From assembly GCF_012849055.1 (NCBI RefSeq), contig NZ_CP051677.1:2680501-2744500 (forward strand): 64,000 nucleotides of DNA, in the 5' to 3' direction. A model generated the notes under the pieces. The model was not told the DNA's origin. It searched no databases and worked only from the letters and a program-made list of their open reading frames with translations. Positions 1-8,514 of this stretch are shown here, piece by piece. The position numbers and the translations under genes are program-made. Numbering within the stretch: the first letter of the stretch is position 1; the number at the start of each line of letters is the position of its first letter. Source of the DNA: Spirosoma rhododendri. Its GTDB lineage: Bacteria; Bacteroidota; Bacteroidia; Cytophagales; Spirosomataceae.

Positions 1-152
1 GGCGTCACGTCGACCTGCGTCCGTACATTCTCTACGGCGATGGTGTCAACGTAATTCCCGGCGGTCTGACGCGCGTTGCCCTCCGCAAAGGCTCCCTCGT
101 GGTCAACTCCTCGCAGGGTGGTGGCGGCAAGGATACGTGGGTGTTGTATTAA
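1..152 (+). CDS. Circularly permuted ATP-grasp protein, C-terminal end (partial)
   Basis: Only the last 49 codons are in the window; the gene begins upstream of base 1 and stops with TAA at 150-152. The visible peptide has [10 protein letters not shown] followed by [14 protein letters not shown], which I recognise as the closing segment of circularly permuted type 2 ATP-grasp proteins (DUF404/DUF407 group). These are predicted peptide-ligase-like enzymes, usually encoded beside an alpha-E (DUF403) protein and a transglutaminase-like protein. None of those partners is visible here, and the substrate cannot be told from this fragment. The first bases of a long inverted repeat overlap the stop codon. 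Confidence 0.7.
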   Translation, partial: RHVDLRPYILYGDGVNVIPGGLTRVALRKGSLVVNSSQGGGGKDTWVLY

Positions 153-247
153 GTTTGAGGTTTACTGTTTAACGTTTAAGGTTGCTATCGCGGTGAAAAG
201 ATTGACTGCGGCAGCAACCTTAAACGTTAAACAGTAAACCTTAAACT
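152..247. repeat. Heptamer-periodic inverted repeat, copy A1
   Basis: Arms 152-186 and 213-247 are reverse complements at 34 of 35 positions, with a 26-nt loop. The left arm is four GTT-starting heptamers in strict 7-nt phase from 153, followed by GTTGCTA. It starts at the last base of the preceding stop codon and ends 30 nt before the next gene. It may work as an RNA hairpin or terminator; that function is inferred. Confidence 0.85.
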
Positions 248-276
248 ATCTTTACCGCCGACCAACCCTGCCTGCT

Positions 277-1254
277 TTGCCGGATCTGAGTATCATCATT
301 GTCAATTACAAAACGCCCCGACTGATTCTCGACTGTCTGGCGTCGGTATACACCCATACCAGTGGCATTACGTTCGAGATAATTATCGTTGACAACCAGT
401 CGGAAGACGACAGTCGGGATCAGGTGATGGCCTACTACGCCGACGTCCGCTGGTTTGATATGGGGTATAATGCCGGGTTTGCGCGGGCAAATAATCTCGG
501 TATTCAGCACGCAACGGGCCGCAACGTGCTGTTGCTCAACTCCGATACGCTGCTGATTGATAACGTACTGGCCCGTTGCGTTCGGGTGCTGGATGAACAG
601 CCCGACGTAGCGGCTGTGGGTGCGCACCAACTCGGGGCTGACGGAAGCCTGCGCCCGAATCTATACACGACATTCAATCAGATGCGCCGGGCGTTCTACA
701 TCCTGCCAGCGGGGCAGCGGTCTGAAGACTGGCTCAGCCGTCAGTTACCCGACCCTCAGTTTGCCGACCCCGCGCAGGTCGAATGGCTGTCGGGCGCGTT
801 TCTGATGACCCGCCCCTCGACCATTGCCAAAGCGGGTGGGCTGGATGAATCGTTTTTTATGTACGGCGAAGACGTGGAGTGGGGCTATCGGCTCGGTAAG
901 CAGGGCCGGTTGCTACTCTTGCCCGACGCCCGGTTTATTCACCTCGAATACGGTAGCAGCGACAACAGTAAGCACGTCGTAACACACATCAACCGCTTTC
1001 GGTCGCAGATTCAGGTATCGCAGCTGTTGTGGGTGCGCAAGCAGTATGGCGTAGGGGCCTATCTGCTGCTCATGGCCCACTACGAACTGCTTGTGCCGGT
1101 GGTCTTTGCGGGGAAGATGCTCATCAACCTGAAGAACCGAAAATCACCGTTTCTGGAGCTGGACAATCAGCGGATGTTTGCCCGGCAGGTAGGAATTTTT
1201 GGCCGTTTTTTCTGGAAAACTATATTCAATCGGTCCGGGCTGTACAAGGTCTGA
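277..1254 (+). CDS. Glycosyltransferase family 2 protein
   Basis: A 325-residue GT-A fold glycosyltransferase that would transfer a sugar from a nucleotide-sugar donor to a surface glycan or lipid acceptor. The N-terminus SIIIVNYKTPRLILDCL is the nucleotide-binding strand and helix of family 2. LLLNSDTLL near residue 90 holds the metal-binding DxD-type motif, and FFMYGEDVEWGYRL near residue 200 is the ED catalytic motif typical of rhamnosyltransferase-like (WcaE/GT2) enzymes. A hydrophobic stretch near residue 265 (YLLLMAHYELLVPVVF) may anchor it to the membrane. No ATG is available in frame; the start used is TTG at 277, where the family's usual MPDLSIIIVNY begins. The acceptor is unknown. 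Confidence 0.85.
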   Translation: MPDLSIIIVNYKTPRLILDCLASVYTHTSGITFEIIIVDNQSEDDSRDQVMAYYADVRWFDMGYNAGFARANNLGIQHATGRNVLLLNSDTLLIDNVLARCVRVLDEQPDVAAVGAHQLGADGSLRPNLYTTFNQMRRAFYILPAGQRSEDWLSRQLPDPQFADPAQVEWLSGAFLMTRPSTIAKAGGLDESFFMYGEDVEWGYRLGKQGRLLLLPDARFIHLEYGSSDNSKHVVTHINRFRSQIQVSQLLWVRKQYGVGAYLLLMAHYELLVPVVFAGKMLINLKNRKSPFLELDNQRMFARQVGIFGRFFWKTIFNRSGLYKV

Positions 1255-1330
1255 AAAACACAGGTTTCAGGTGGCCCAATTAATACGCTTTCAGGGTGAA
1301 TATGCGTTGTATTTGAAATGCGTCAAGACT

Positions 1331-4246
1331 ATGCGTTTACTGTACAGATACGGGCTGACAGCCCTTTTTTTCGGGTTACTGTTGCTGCCGTACGTGAGTC
1401 AGGCGACGCACGTACGAGCCGGTGAAATCACCACTCGGCGTTTGTCGGCTACGTCGCTCAGCTATGAGGTGACGCTGACGGCTTATTACGACGAACGGAC
1501 CGGTGCCGCTGCCGCCCGCGATGCGAACTCGTACACGTTCTGTTTCGGCGATAACACGACGGAGTCGGTCAACCGGCAGCTACCGATTCGGTTTATCAAC
1601 GGGCGTACGTCGTCGATCAACATCTACCGGACGACGCACACCTTTCCGGGGCCGGGTGTCTACACGATCAGCGTGCAGATTGCCAACCGGAACGCCGGTA
1701 CGATCAACCTCCCGCCACCGGCTACGTCGGACAACCTGACGTTCTTCGTCTCGACCACGATTCTAATTCCGACGAACCTGGGCCTGAACTCGACGCCGGT
1801 GATGCTCAACCCACCCCTCGACTCAGCTCGTGTTGGTCAGCGGTTTTGCCACAACCCGGCGGCTTACGATGCCGACGGCGACAGCCTGGCTTACCGTCTG
1901 AGCAAACCACAGGAAGGCTTGCCTAACAGCTGCCGGAGCCGCGTAATTCCGGCTTATCAGGATCCGACCGTTTACAGCACCACCAGCGAGACGGGAGGTG
2001 CGCCCAGTTTCACGATCGACTCCCGCACCGGGCAGCTCTGTTGGGATTCACCTAACCGAATTGGTCAGTTCAACTTTGCCTTCATTGTGGAGGAATGGCG
2101 CAATGGCGTACTGATTGGCGAAGTCACCCGCGATATGCAGATTGTGGTAGTCGATCAGCCGAATAAACGACCGCTGATTGCGGGGGCGTCGCTCTGCGTG
2201 GAAGCGGGTACGCTGATTCAGCAACCGATTACCGCCACTGACCCCGATGGACAACGGGTTATCATCAACGCCTATGGCGGACCACTGAACGTACTGGCGG
2301 ATGGGTCGCCACTGCCAGCCAGTTTGAGCGTTCCGCAGGAATATGCCCGGCTCATCAACGGCGGGACACCGCTGGCGCAGCCCGGTACGGCTACGTTTTA
2401 TTGGCAGACCAACTGTAACCAGGTCCGCAATCAGCCGTATGATATTACCCTAAAAGCCAGCGACGTGCCGCCTCGTGGTACGACTACGCTTGTTTCGTTC
2501 GCGACATTGAGTGTGAAAATCATTGCCCCTGCCGTGCGTAACCTCACTGGCCGGGCCAGTGCCGTGGCCGGGGGCCGCGCCATCCAGATCAACTGGGCGG
2601 CTTATAGCTGTGGCCGCATCGTCGACGTGGGCCTCGGACCTGATACGACCAAACTGATTATCTACCGGCGCGAGGGAAGCTGTTCGAACATCCCATCCGT
2701 CTCCTGTACGACTGGCGTTCCGGCGGGACTAGGCTTCACGGAAGTTGGTCGGGTGCCTTACACGGCTACGACGTTTACTGACACTACGGCTCTCCGACGG
2801 GGCGTCGTTTACTCCTACATCATCGTTGCCCGTAACCCCGGCGACGTCAACAACGGGGGCTTGAGCCTGCCGTCTCAGCAGGTGTGTCTTGAACTCCCGC
2901 GCCTGACGCCCGTGCTGACGCAGGTCACCGTCGACAGTACCAACGAAACACGCGGGCGTATTACCCTGCGCTGGGCCCGTCCCCTCGACCTGCGGGCGGG
3001 TGATCTGGGTGCGCCTTACCAGTACCGCATTCAGCGGGCGACGGGCTTGAGTGGCACGGCGTTCACCACTATTGGCACGGTTAGTACCAACCTGGACCGG
3101 AATGTAGTCGATACGGTTTATGTCGATCAGGGTACTTCAACCAGTGCGCTCAACACGACTGCCAATGCCTATCGCTACCAAATCGAGTTCTTCTACACCG
3201 ACCCCACAACCCGGCAACTCACCTCGCTGGGCGTGGCTGATGCGGCTTCGAGTGTGCGGCTTAGCACGGCTCCGGCCAACCGGAGCGTAGTGCTAAGCTG
3301 GCAGACAAACACGCCCTGGAGCAACGACAACCAGACCCATATTGTCTACCGCAGTCGTTCCGGCCCCAACGGTCCGTTCAACCGCATCGCCGACGTATCT
3401 GTGCAGGGTAGTGGTACCTACACCTTCACCGACACGGGCAACGATACCTACGTAGCCGACGGCAACACCAGCCGCCAGCTAACCGCCGACAGCAGCTACT
3501 GCTACCGGGTGACGACGCAGGGCCGTTATACCGACACGCGGCTGGCGGTGTTTGGCATACTAAAAAACGACAGTCAGGTCAGTTGCGCCATGCCCACCGA
3601 TACCACCCGGCCCTGCCCGGTCAATCTAGGTCTGGATAGTCTGAACTGCGCCAGCCTGTCCCCCGAGAGTCAGTGCAACCTGAGCAGCTTTACCAATAAG
3701 CTGCGCTGGCGTCAGACCAGCGGGGTTAACTGCGATCCCAACGTGGCCAGCTACAAAATTTACTACGGCCGATACAGTCAGGATACGCCCGCGCTGCTGA
3801 CCAGCGTCAACGCACCTACGACCACATTTGACCATAGTAGCCTGACGACGGTGGCGGGTTGTTATTACGTAACGGCGGTAAATGCGCGAGGGCAGGAGAG
3901 TGTACCGTCCAACCGTGTCTGCAACGATGCCTGTCCGTATTTCGCCCTGCCTAACGTGTTCACCCCCAACGGCGACGGCAAAAACGACACCTTCCAGCCG
4001 ATGCGCTGTGCGCGGGCGGTAGAAAGCGTCACGTTTGTGGTCTTCAACCGCTACGGCACGAAAGTATACGAAACAACGACGGCGGTGCTCAACTGGGACG
4101 GCCGGGCCAGCGATGGTACGGAGCTGCCCAGTGGTCTGTACTACTATCAGGCCACGGTTCGGTACGCGGTACTGGATCGCAATACCCCAGCGCAGGTCTT
4201 CAAAGGCTACGTGCAGATTCTACGCGAAGGGGTCAGCATGCGGTAA
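1331..4246 (+). CDS. T9SS type B secreted protein with gliding-motility C-terminal domain
   Basis: About 971 residues starting at ATG 1331, where a signal peptide begins (MRLLYRYGLTALFFGLLLLP, cleavage likely after VSQA). An earlier in-frame start would bury the signal peptide. The mature protein opens with THVRAGEI, common in large secreted Cytophagales proteins, then has PKD/cadherin-like stretches (AYDADGDSLAYRL) and several fibronectin III-like modules. The last 90 residues begin with LPNVFTPNGDGKNDTFQP and contain FNRYGTKVYE, W-G and LPSGLYYY. This is the gliding-motility-associated type B sorting domain, which sends proteins through the type IX secretion system to the cell surface. Role: surface adhesin or matrix protein, specific ligand unknown. 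A strong terminator follows directly. Confidence 0.9.
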   Translation: MRLLYRYGLTALFFGLLLLPYVSQATHVRAGEITTRRLSATSLSYEVTLTAYYDERTGAAAARDANSYTFCFGDNTTESVNRQLPIRFINGRTSSINIYRTTHTFPGPGVYTISVQIANRNAGTINLPPPATSDNLTFFVSTTILIPTNLGLNSTPVMLNPPLDSARVGQRFCHNPAAYDADGDSLAYRLSKPQEGLPNSCRSRVIPAYQDPTVYSTTSETGGAPSFTIDSRTGQLCWDSPNRIGQFNFAFIVEEWRNGVLIGEVTRDMQIVVVDQPNKRPLIAGASLCVEAGTLIQQPITATDPDGQRVIINAYGGPLNVLADGSPLPASLSVPQEYARLINGGTPLAQPGTATFYWQTNCNQVRNQPYDITLKASDVPPRGTTTLVSFATLSVKIIAPAVRNLTGRASAVAGGRAIQINWAAYSCGRIVDVGLGPDTTKLIIYRREGSCSNIPSVSCTTGVPAGLGFTEVGRVPYTATTFTDTTALRRGVVYSYIIVARNPGDVNNGGLSLPSQQVCLELPRLTPVLTQVTVDSTNETRGRITLRWARPLDLRAGDLGAPYQYRIQRATGLSGTAFTTIGTVSTNLDRNVVDTVYVDQGTSTSALNTTANAYRYQIEFFYTDPTTRQLTSLGVADAASSVRLSTAPANRSVVLSWQTNTPWSNDNQTHIVYRSRSGPNGPFNRIADVSVQGSGTYTFTDTGNDTYVADGNTSRQLTADSSYCYRVTTQGRYTDTRLAVFGILKNDSQVSCAMPTDTTRPCPVNLGLDSLNCASLSPESQCNLSSFTNKLRWRQTSGVNCDPNVASYKIYYGRYSQDTPALLTSVNAPTTTFDHSSLTTVAGCYYVTAVNARGQESVPSNRVCNDACPYFALPNVFTPNGDGKNDTFQPMRCARAVESVTFVVFNRYGTKVYETTTAVLNWDGRASDGTELPSGLYYYQATVRYAVLDRNTPAQVFKGYVQILREGVSMR

Positions 4247-4258
4247 GCACCGACACAC

Positions 4259-4297
4259 AAAAAAGGGGGCCTTGTCGAAACAAGGCCCCCTTTTTTG
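4259..4297. terminator. Bidirectional rho-independent terminator
   Basis: A 16-bp perfect stem (4259-4274 with 4281-4296) and a 6-nt loop TCGAAA, flanked by A-run and T-run so it can end transcription on both strands. It separates the T9SS protein gene from the convergent yebC operon. Confidence 0.9.
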
Positions 4298-4311
4298 CGT
4301 AAGCGTAACTG

Positions 4312-4419
4312 TTACATAAACCGGTTAAGTAGCCACCAGACAGCCAGTATGAACAGCGCTGTCGCTATGACGAAAATCAGCGTCCAAGGGCCGGGAACGA
4401 GAGAACCTTTCCGTTTCAT
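4312..4419 (-). CDS. Small single-pass membrane protein (35 aa)
   Basis: ATG at 4419 and TAA at 4314-4312 give a 35-residue peptide: a basic start MKRKGSLVPGPW, then one hydrophobic helix TLIFVIATALFILAVWWLL and a short NRFM tail. The positive-inside pattern and continuous hydrophobic helix are what a real small inner-membrane protein looks like. It lies 29 nt behind yebC on the same strand and before a terminator, so it is probably co-transcribed. No family is recognised. A chance reading frame remains possible at this length. Confidence 0.5.
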   Translation of the reverse strand: MKRKGSLVPGPWTLIFVIATALFILAVWWLLNRFM

Positions 4420-4448
4420 CACCTGATAGCTACTTGCCAGAAGATCGT

Positions 4449-5162
4449 TTACTTCATGTTGTGGTAAACCGTCTGCACATCGTCGTCTTCCTCGATGCGC
4501 TCGATCAGCTTCTCGACGTCGGCAACCTCTTCGTCTGTCAGTTCTTTGTAGTCGTTCGGGATACGTTCAAATTCGGCCTGTTTGATTTCGTAGCCTTTTT
4601 CTTCGAGGAATTTCTGAATCGCACCGAAGGCCGTAAATTCACCATAAATAACGAATTGCTCCGTCTCGTCGTCGAATTCGATTTCGTCGCCACCTATGTC
4701 GATCAGTTCCAGTTCCAGTTCTTCCTGATCGATACCTTCGGCCGGAATCCGGAAAACTGATTTACGATCGAACATGAAGTCGAGCATACCCTGTGTGCCG
4801 AGACTACCGCCCAGCTTGTTGAGATAGCTGCGAACGTTGGCAACGGTACGGTTGTGGTTGTCGGTTGCCGTTTCGATTACCAGCGCGATGCCGTGGGGCG
4901 CGTAGGCTTCGTACACGATCTCCTTGTAGTCTTCCTGATCTTTGGATGATGCCTTCTTGATCGCCCGGTCGACATTGTCTTTCGGCATGTTGGCCGCCTT
5001 GGCATTCTGGATGATAGCCCGCAGCCGACCGTTGGAGTCAGGGTCAGGGCCCCCGCTTTTCACGGCCATCACGATGTCTTTTCCGATGCGGGTAAAGGTT
5101 TTGGCCATTTGGCCCCACCGTTTCATTTTCCGGGCTTTCCGGTATTCAAACGCGCGTCCCAT
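4449..5162 (-). CDS. yebC: YebC/PmpR family regulatory protein
   Basis: 237 residues, the usual family length. The N-terminus GRAFEYRKARKMKRWGQMAK followed by FTRIGKDI and a basic helix-rich domain (NMPKDNVDRAIKKAS) is typical of YebC/TACO1 proteins, as are the acidic domains II and III (YEAYAPHGIALVIE, DMLDFMFDRKSVF-like segment). Family members were described as DNA-binding regulators and, more recently, as ribosome-associated factors easing translation of proline-rich stretches. Which applies here cannot be read from sequence. It is transcribed on the minus strand, downstream of lysA across a heptamer-periodic hairpin. Confidence 0.92.
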   Translation of the reverse strand: MGRAFEYRKARKMKRWGQMAKTFTRIGKDIVMAVKSGGPDPDSNGRLRAIIQNAKAANMPKDNVDRAIKKASSKDQEDYKEIVYEAYAPHGIALVIETATDNHNRTVANVRSYLNKLGGSLGTQGMLDFMFDRKSVFRIPAEGIDQEELELELIDIGGDEIEFDDETEQFVIYGEFTAFGAIQKFLEEKGYEIKQAEFERIPNDYKELTDEEVADVEKLIERIEEDDDVQTVYHNMK

Positions 5163-5169
5163 TTTCTTG

Positions 5170-5246
5170 GTTTGTGGTTCGAGGTTTAACGTTTAACGTT
5201 CATGGCAATCGAAGTCAACCTTGACCGTTAAACTTGAAACATTAAA
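5170..5246. repeat. Heptamer-periodic inverted repeat, copy A2
   Basis: Left arm 5170-5202 reads as five consecutive GTT-starting heptamers in phase; right arm 5214-5246 is its imperfect reverse complement (about 70 percent paired). It fills almost all of the gap between the lysA stop and the yebC start. Confidence 0.75.
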
Positions 5247-5247
5247 C

Positions 5248-6519
5248 TTACTGAGCAATTTCTTCCGTATTCAAAACTGGTACGTCGACCTGGCCGCGCA
5301 TTAGGTCTTCGAAAGTATCGCGCTGCCGAATCAGGTAGGGCGCACCGTCGTAGACCAGCACTTCCGCTGGGCGGAACCGGGCATTGTAGGTCGAGGCCAT
5401 GCTGAAGCCATACGCTCCCGCATTCTCGAACGACAATACATCGCCGGGCCGTACTTCCGGCAGAGGCCGATCGGTGGCAAACGTATCAGTTTCGCAGATA
5501 TAACCAACAACCGTATACGGCTTTTCGTCGCCTTCCGGATTCGATACGTTCCGAATGTCGTGCCACGAGTCGTACATCATTGGCCGAATCAGGTGGTTCA
5601 GACCAGAGTCGACAGCCGCAAACGTCCGGGTTGGATTCTCCTTGACAATGTTTGTCTGCACCAGCAGATGTCCACTCTCGCTGACCAGGAATTTGCCCGG
5701 CTCAAACCACAGTTCGAGGTTACGACCGTACCGCTCGCAGAACGCCTGAAAAGCAGTACTCACTTTCTGACCCAGATCGGCAATGTCGGTTACGTGATCG
5801 CCTTCCTTGTAAGCAACTTTGAAACCGCTGCCGAAGTCGATAAAGCGCAGATCCGTGTAGTCGGTTGCCATGTTGAATAGCACGGCGGCACCGTCGAGAA
5901 ACGCACTGGCGTTTTTGAAATCAGAGCCGGTGTGAACGTGTAGCCCGACAATGTGGATGGCGTACTGCTCCACGATCCGGCGAATGTCGGCTCGTTGCTC
6001 CACCGAAATACCGAACTTGGAATCGGCGTGGCCGGTCGAGATTTTCAGGTTACCGCCTTCGCTGATGTGCGGGTTAATGCGAATACTCACCGGGACGCTG
6101 CCGCCGTAATTCTGCCCTACCCATTCGAGCAGCGACAGGCTATCGACGTTGAGCTGTACGCCCAGTTCGATGGCTTCCCGAACTTCGTCGAACGAAACCC
6201 CGCTGGGCGTGAACATGATCTGCTCCGGAGCAAACCCGGCCAGCATACCCATTCGTGCTTCGTTGATCGACACCGAATCCATCTCGACGCCCTGCTGCCG
6301 CATTAGCTTCAAAATCGACACGTTGGTCAGGGCTTTTGCCGCGTATTTTATGCGCAGATTTACCCCGCTAAATGCCGACCGTAGGTCGCCGATTTTTTCG
6401 ATAATTTTGTTAGCATCGTACACATACAGCGGCAGACCAAACTGCTCGGCTATGCTGAGTACATCGACGCCCTGAATCTGGTAGCGGGCCGACCGACCCG
6501 AAGATGGTTCAAGTTGCAT
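5248..6519 (-). CDS. lysA: Diaminopimelate decarboxylase
   Basis: 423-residue PLP enzyme of the alanine-racemase fold that decarboxylates meso-diaminopimelate to L-lysine, the last step of lysine synthesis. YAAKALTN near residue 60 contains the PLP-binding lysine. HVHTGSDF and FIDFGSGFKV form the phosphate-binding region in the variant common in Bacteroidota. CETDTFA holds the active-site cysteine contributed by the partner subunit, and ENAGAYGFSMASTYN is the C-terminal signature. I start at ATG 6519 (MQLEPSSG) rather than an upstream in-frame codon because family members begin close to here. It is divergent from the secreted-protein gene at 6562, with a 42-nt shared control region. Confidence 0.93.
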   Translation of the reverse strand: MQLEPSSGRSARYQIQGVDVLSIAEQFGLPLYVYDANKIIEKIGDLRSAFSGVNLRIKYAAKALTNVSILKLMRQQGVEMDSVSINEARMGMLAGFAPEQIMFTPSGVSFDEVREAIELGVQLNVDSLSLLEWVGQNYGGSVPVSIRINPHISEGGNLKISTGHADSKFGISVEQRADIRRIVEQYAIHIVGLHVHTGSDFKNASAFLDGAAVLFNMATDYTDLRFIDFGSGFKVAYKEGDHVTDIADLGQKVSTAFQAFCERYGRNLELWFEPGKFLVSESGHLLVQTNIVKENPTRTFAAVDSGLNHLIRPMMYDSWHDIRNVSNPEGDEKPYTVVGYICETDTFATDRPLPEVRPGDVLSFENAGAYGFSMASTYNARFRPAEVLVYDGAPYLIRQRDTFEDLMRGQVDVPVLNTEEIAQ

Positions 6520-6561
6520 ACTGGTGTAAAAACGAACCGCAAAATTACGCATCTTCTGCTC

Positions 6562-6852
6562 ATGTCAACTACATACGCTACGCTCGTTTTTGGCCTGCTT
6601 CTTGGTACCCAGCCGCTGATGGCACAGGTTCGGCTCATAACGCGCCGGGGCACCGCCCAGCTCACCCGCGACCTATCCGCCGACTGGGAACGGTCGCCCA
6701 GACCTGCCGAACTCACGGCCGAGCAGCGCGGCCCCTCCGGCGACCCCGCCTTACCCGACAACAGCTCGAATCCCGCCCCGACCGCTGTCACCGATGAGCC
6801 GCCGGGTGTCTCGAACCGCCGTCGCAAACTCCGCCTGAACCAGCGGAGGTAA
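6562..6852 (+). CDS. Small secreted protein of unknown function
   Basis: 96 residues from ATG 6562. A clear signal peptide (TTYATLVFGLLLGTQPLMAQ) is followed by a short polar, proline- and arginine-rich mature part ending in RRRKLRLNQRR. No domain is recognised. The very basic tail suggests binding to an acidic partner, but that is only a guess. It is divergent from lysA and followed by a complex inverted repeat. Confidence 0.55.
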   Translation: MSTTYATLVFGLLLGTQPLMAQVRLITRRGTAQLTRDLSADWERSPRPAELTAEQRGPSGDPALPDNSSNPAPTAVTDEPPGVSNRRRKLRLNQRR

Positions 6853-6881
6853 GTTTGTGGGGTGTGGTCTGGTGTGTCTGT

Positions 6882-6998
6882 GTAGCCTGGACGTCTACGT
6901 CCGGGTGGGCGCGAAGCGACCAACAAAGCTGCCGCCTTGCGTAGTTGCCCTAACGGGCACCCGGACGTGGACCGCACCGGCGGACCGGTCCAGGCTAC
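6882..6998. repeat. Nested inverted repeat
   Basis: Outer arms GTAGCCTGGAC (6882-6892) and GTCCAGGCTAC (6988-6998) are perfect complements. Inner arms GTCCGGGTG (6899-6907) and CACCCGGAC (6958-6966) also pair, and a small GCCC/GGGC hairpin sits at about 6947-6958. It lies between two co-directional genes. It could fold into a long branched RNA or be a mobile intergenic element; function unknown. Confidence 0.65.
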
Positions 6999-7070
6999 GC
7001 ATCAGGCTACACACTGCCGAATTTCAGCCATTCCTGCGTAGTTTGTGACGAATACGACCGTTACAGAACT

Positions 7071-8375
7071 ATGACGACAACGACCCGCCGGACGGAAGTG
7101 CTTGCCGGTATCTCTACCTTTCTGGCGACGATGTACATCATCGTTGTCAACCCCACCATTCTGAGTCAGGCGGGTTTGCCATTTAGCGGGGTACTGACAG
7201 CTACGGTGCTGCTGGCGTTTTTCTGTAGCCTGATGATGGGGCTGTATGCCCGTAACCCGATCGTCGTCGCGCCGGGTATGGGGCTGAACGCGTTCTTTAC
7301 GTTCACTGCCGTCAAAGGGATGGGCATTGCACCGGAGACAGCGCTGGGGGCGGTATTCTGGGCGGGGATTATCTTTCTGGCGTTGTCTATTTTCAATATC
7401 CGGTCGGCACTGGTACGCATCATTCCGCTGCCGCTGCGCTACGCTGTTTCGGCGGGTATCGGCTTGTTTATCACGCTGATCGGCTTTCAGAACGCACACT
7501 TTATCATCGACAACCCGGCTACACTCGTCGGTGTGGCCCGGCTGAATGATCCTGTCGTACTCACATTCATTATCGGCCTGTTGCTGACCAGCGTACTCGT
7601 CGTGCGACGGGTGACGGGGGCCATTATCATCGGCATTGTGTTGACGACCCTGCTGGCCTGGCCCATCGGCCGATACTGGGGCGACGCATCGGCGGTGAAC
7701 TATGGGCAGAAAACGTTGGTGAATCTGGTGTCAGTGATTGCAACTCCCGACTTTTCGCTGATCGGTAAGCTGGACTTGTGGGGATCGTTGCGGTGGTCGG
7801 TGGCCCCGGTCATCTTCGCCTTTGCCTTTACCGACCTGTTCGACAGCCTGTCGACGTTCGTGGGCGTCGCCGAAGCGGGTGACCTGATGGACGAAACTGG
7901 CGAACCGCGCAACCTGCGCCAGTCGATGCTGACCGATGCCGTGGCAACGACGCTGGCGGGTGTATTGGGCACCAGTTCGGGAACGGCTTATATCGAGTCG
8001 GCGGTGGGGATTGCGCAGGGCGGGCGCACAGGTCTGACGGCGATTGTGGCGGGTTGCTGCTTCCTGCCGTTCCTGTTCTTGTCGCCACTGCTATCCGCGA
8101 TCCCGGCTATTGCAACGGCCCCGGCGGTGGTGCTGGTCGGCGCGTTTATGATGACACCCGTCGTGCGGATCAACTGGGATAAGCTTGATGATGCTATACC
8201 CGCTTTTCTGGCCCTCGTCCTGATTCCATTCAGCTATTCTATTACGCAGGGTCTGATCTGGGGTTTTCTGTCGTGGACGGTTATCAAACTGGCCGTTGGC
8301 AAATACAGCGAAGTGCCCGCTGGCCTGCTGATAGTCGACGCGTTTTGCGTCGTTTCGCTGGTAGCGGAGGGGTAA
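7071..8375 (+). CDS. NCS2 family purine permease (AzgA/PbuG type)
   Basis: 434 residues, about 12-14 membrane segments, proton-coupled uptake of purine bases (hypoxanthine, guanine or adenine). The start RRTEVLAGISTFLATMYIIVV with NPTILSQAG is characteristic of the AzgA branch rather than the xanthine/uracil branch. VAPGMGLNAFFTF and the segment DLFDSLSTFVGVAEA with GTSSGTAYIESAVGIAQGG are the substrate-binding loops of this branch. The order of preference among purines cannot be told. It is a single-gene unit bounded by inverted repeats. Confidence 0.9.
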   Translation: MTTTTRRTEVLAGISTFLATMYIIVVNPTILSQAGLPFSGVLTATVLLAFFCSLMMGLYARNPIVVAPGMGLNAFFTFTAVKGMGIAPETALGAVFWAGIIFLALSIFNIRSALVRIIPLPLRYAVSAGIGLFITLIGFQNAHFIIDNPATLVGVARLNDPVVLTFIIGLLLTSVLVVRRVTGAIIIGIVLTTLLAWPIGRYWGDASAVNYGQKTLVNLVSVIATPDFSLIGKLDLWGSLRWSVAPVIFAFAFTDLFDSLSTFVGVAEAGDLMDETGEPRNLRQSMLTDAVATTLAGVLGTSSGTAYIESAVGIAQGGRTGLTAIVAGCCFLPFLFLSPLLSAIPAIATAPAVVLVGAFMMTPVVRINWDKLDDAIPAFLALVLIPFSYSITQGLIWGFLSWTVIKLAVGKYSEVPAGLLIVDAFCVVSLVAEG

Positions 8376-8381
8376 AAAAAG

Positions 8382-8419
8382 AGCCTGCCTGCCAAACAAG
8401 TTCGTTTGGCAGGCAGGCT
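8382..8419. terminator. Terminator hairpin after the purine permease
   Basis: A perfect 16-bp stem (8382-8397 with 8404-8419) with a 6-nt loop. An A7 run on the left gives a good T-tract on the minus strand; the plus-strand tail is only moderately T-rich. It lies seven bases after the permease stop codon. Confidence 0.8.
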
Positions 8420-8431
8420 ATATATGATTTT

Positions 8432-8508
8432 GTCTCAGACAGCATCCCTGCTGTCGTAGCCGTAGGCTAACTAGGCATTGCCACGACAGCAGGGATGCTG
8501 TCTGAGAC
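8432..8508. repeat. GACAGC-type inverted repeat, copy C1
   Basis: Perfect 26-bp arms 8432-8457 and 8483-8508 with a 25-nt loop. Each arm itself contains the interrupted palindrome GACAGCATCCCTGCTGTC. A diverged relative lies at 34899-35013. It sits between the permease terminator and the brxA stop codon. Confidence 0.85.
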
Positions 8509-8514
8509 GAAAAA

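Noticed and set aside
152..247. Short tandem units resembling a CRISPR array
   Set aside because: Units are 7 nt, directly abutting, without spacers, and form inverted arms; no cas genes are present.
6882..6998. Purine riboswitch before the NCS2 permease
   Set aside because: The pairing pattern and loop sequences do not show the three-way junction core of purine aptamers.
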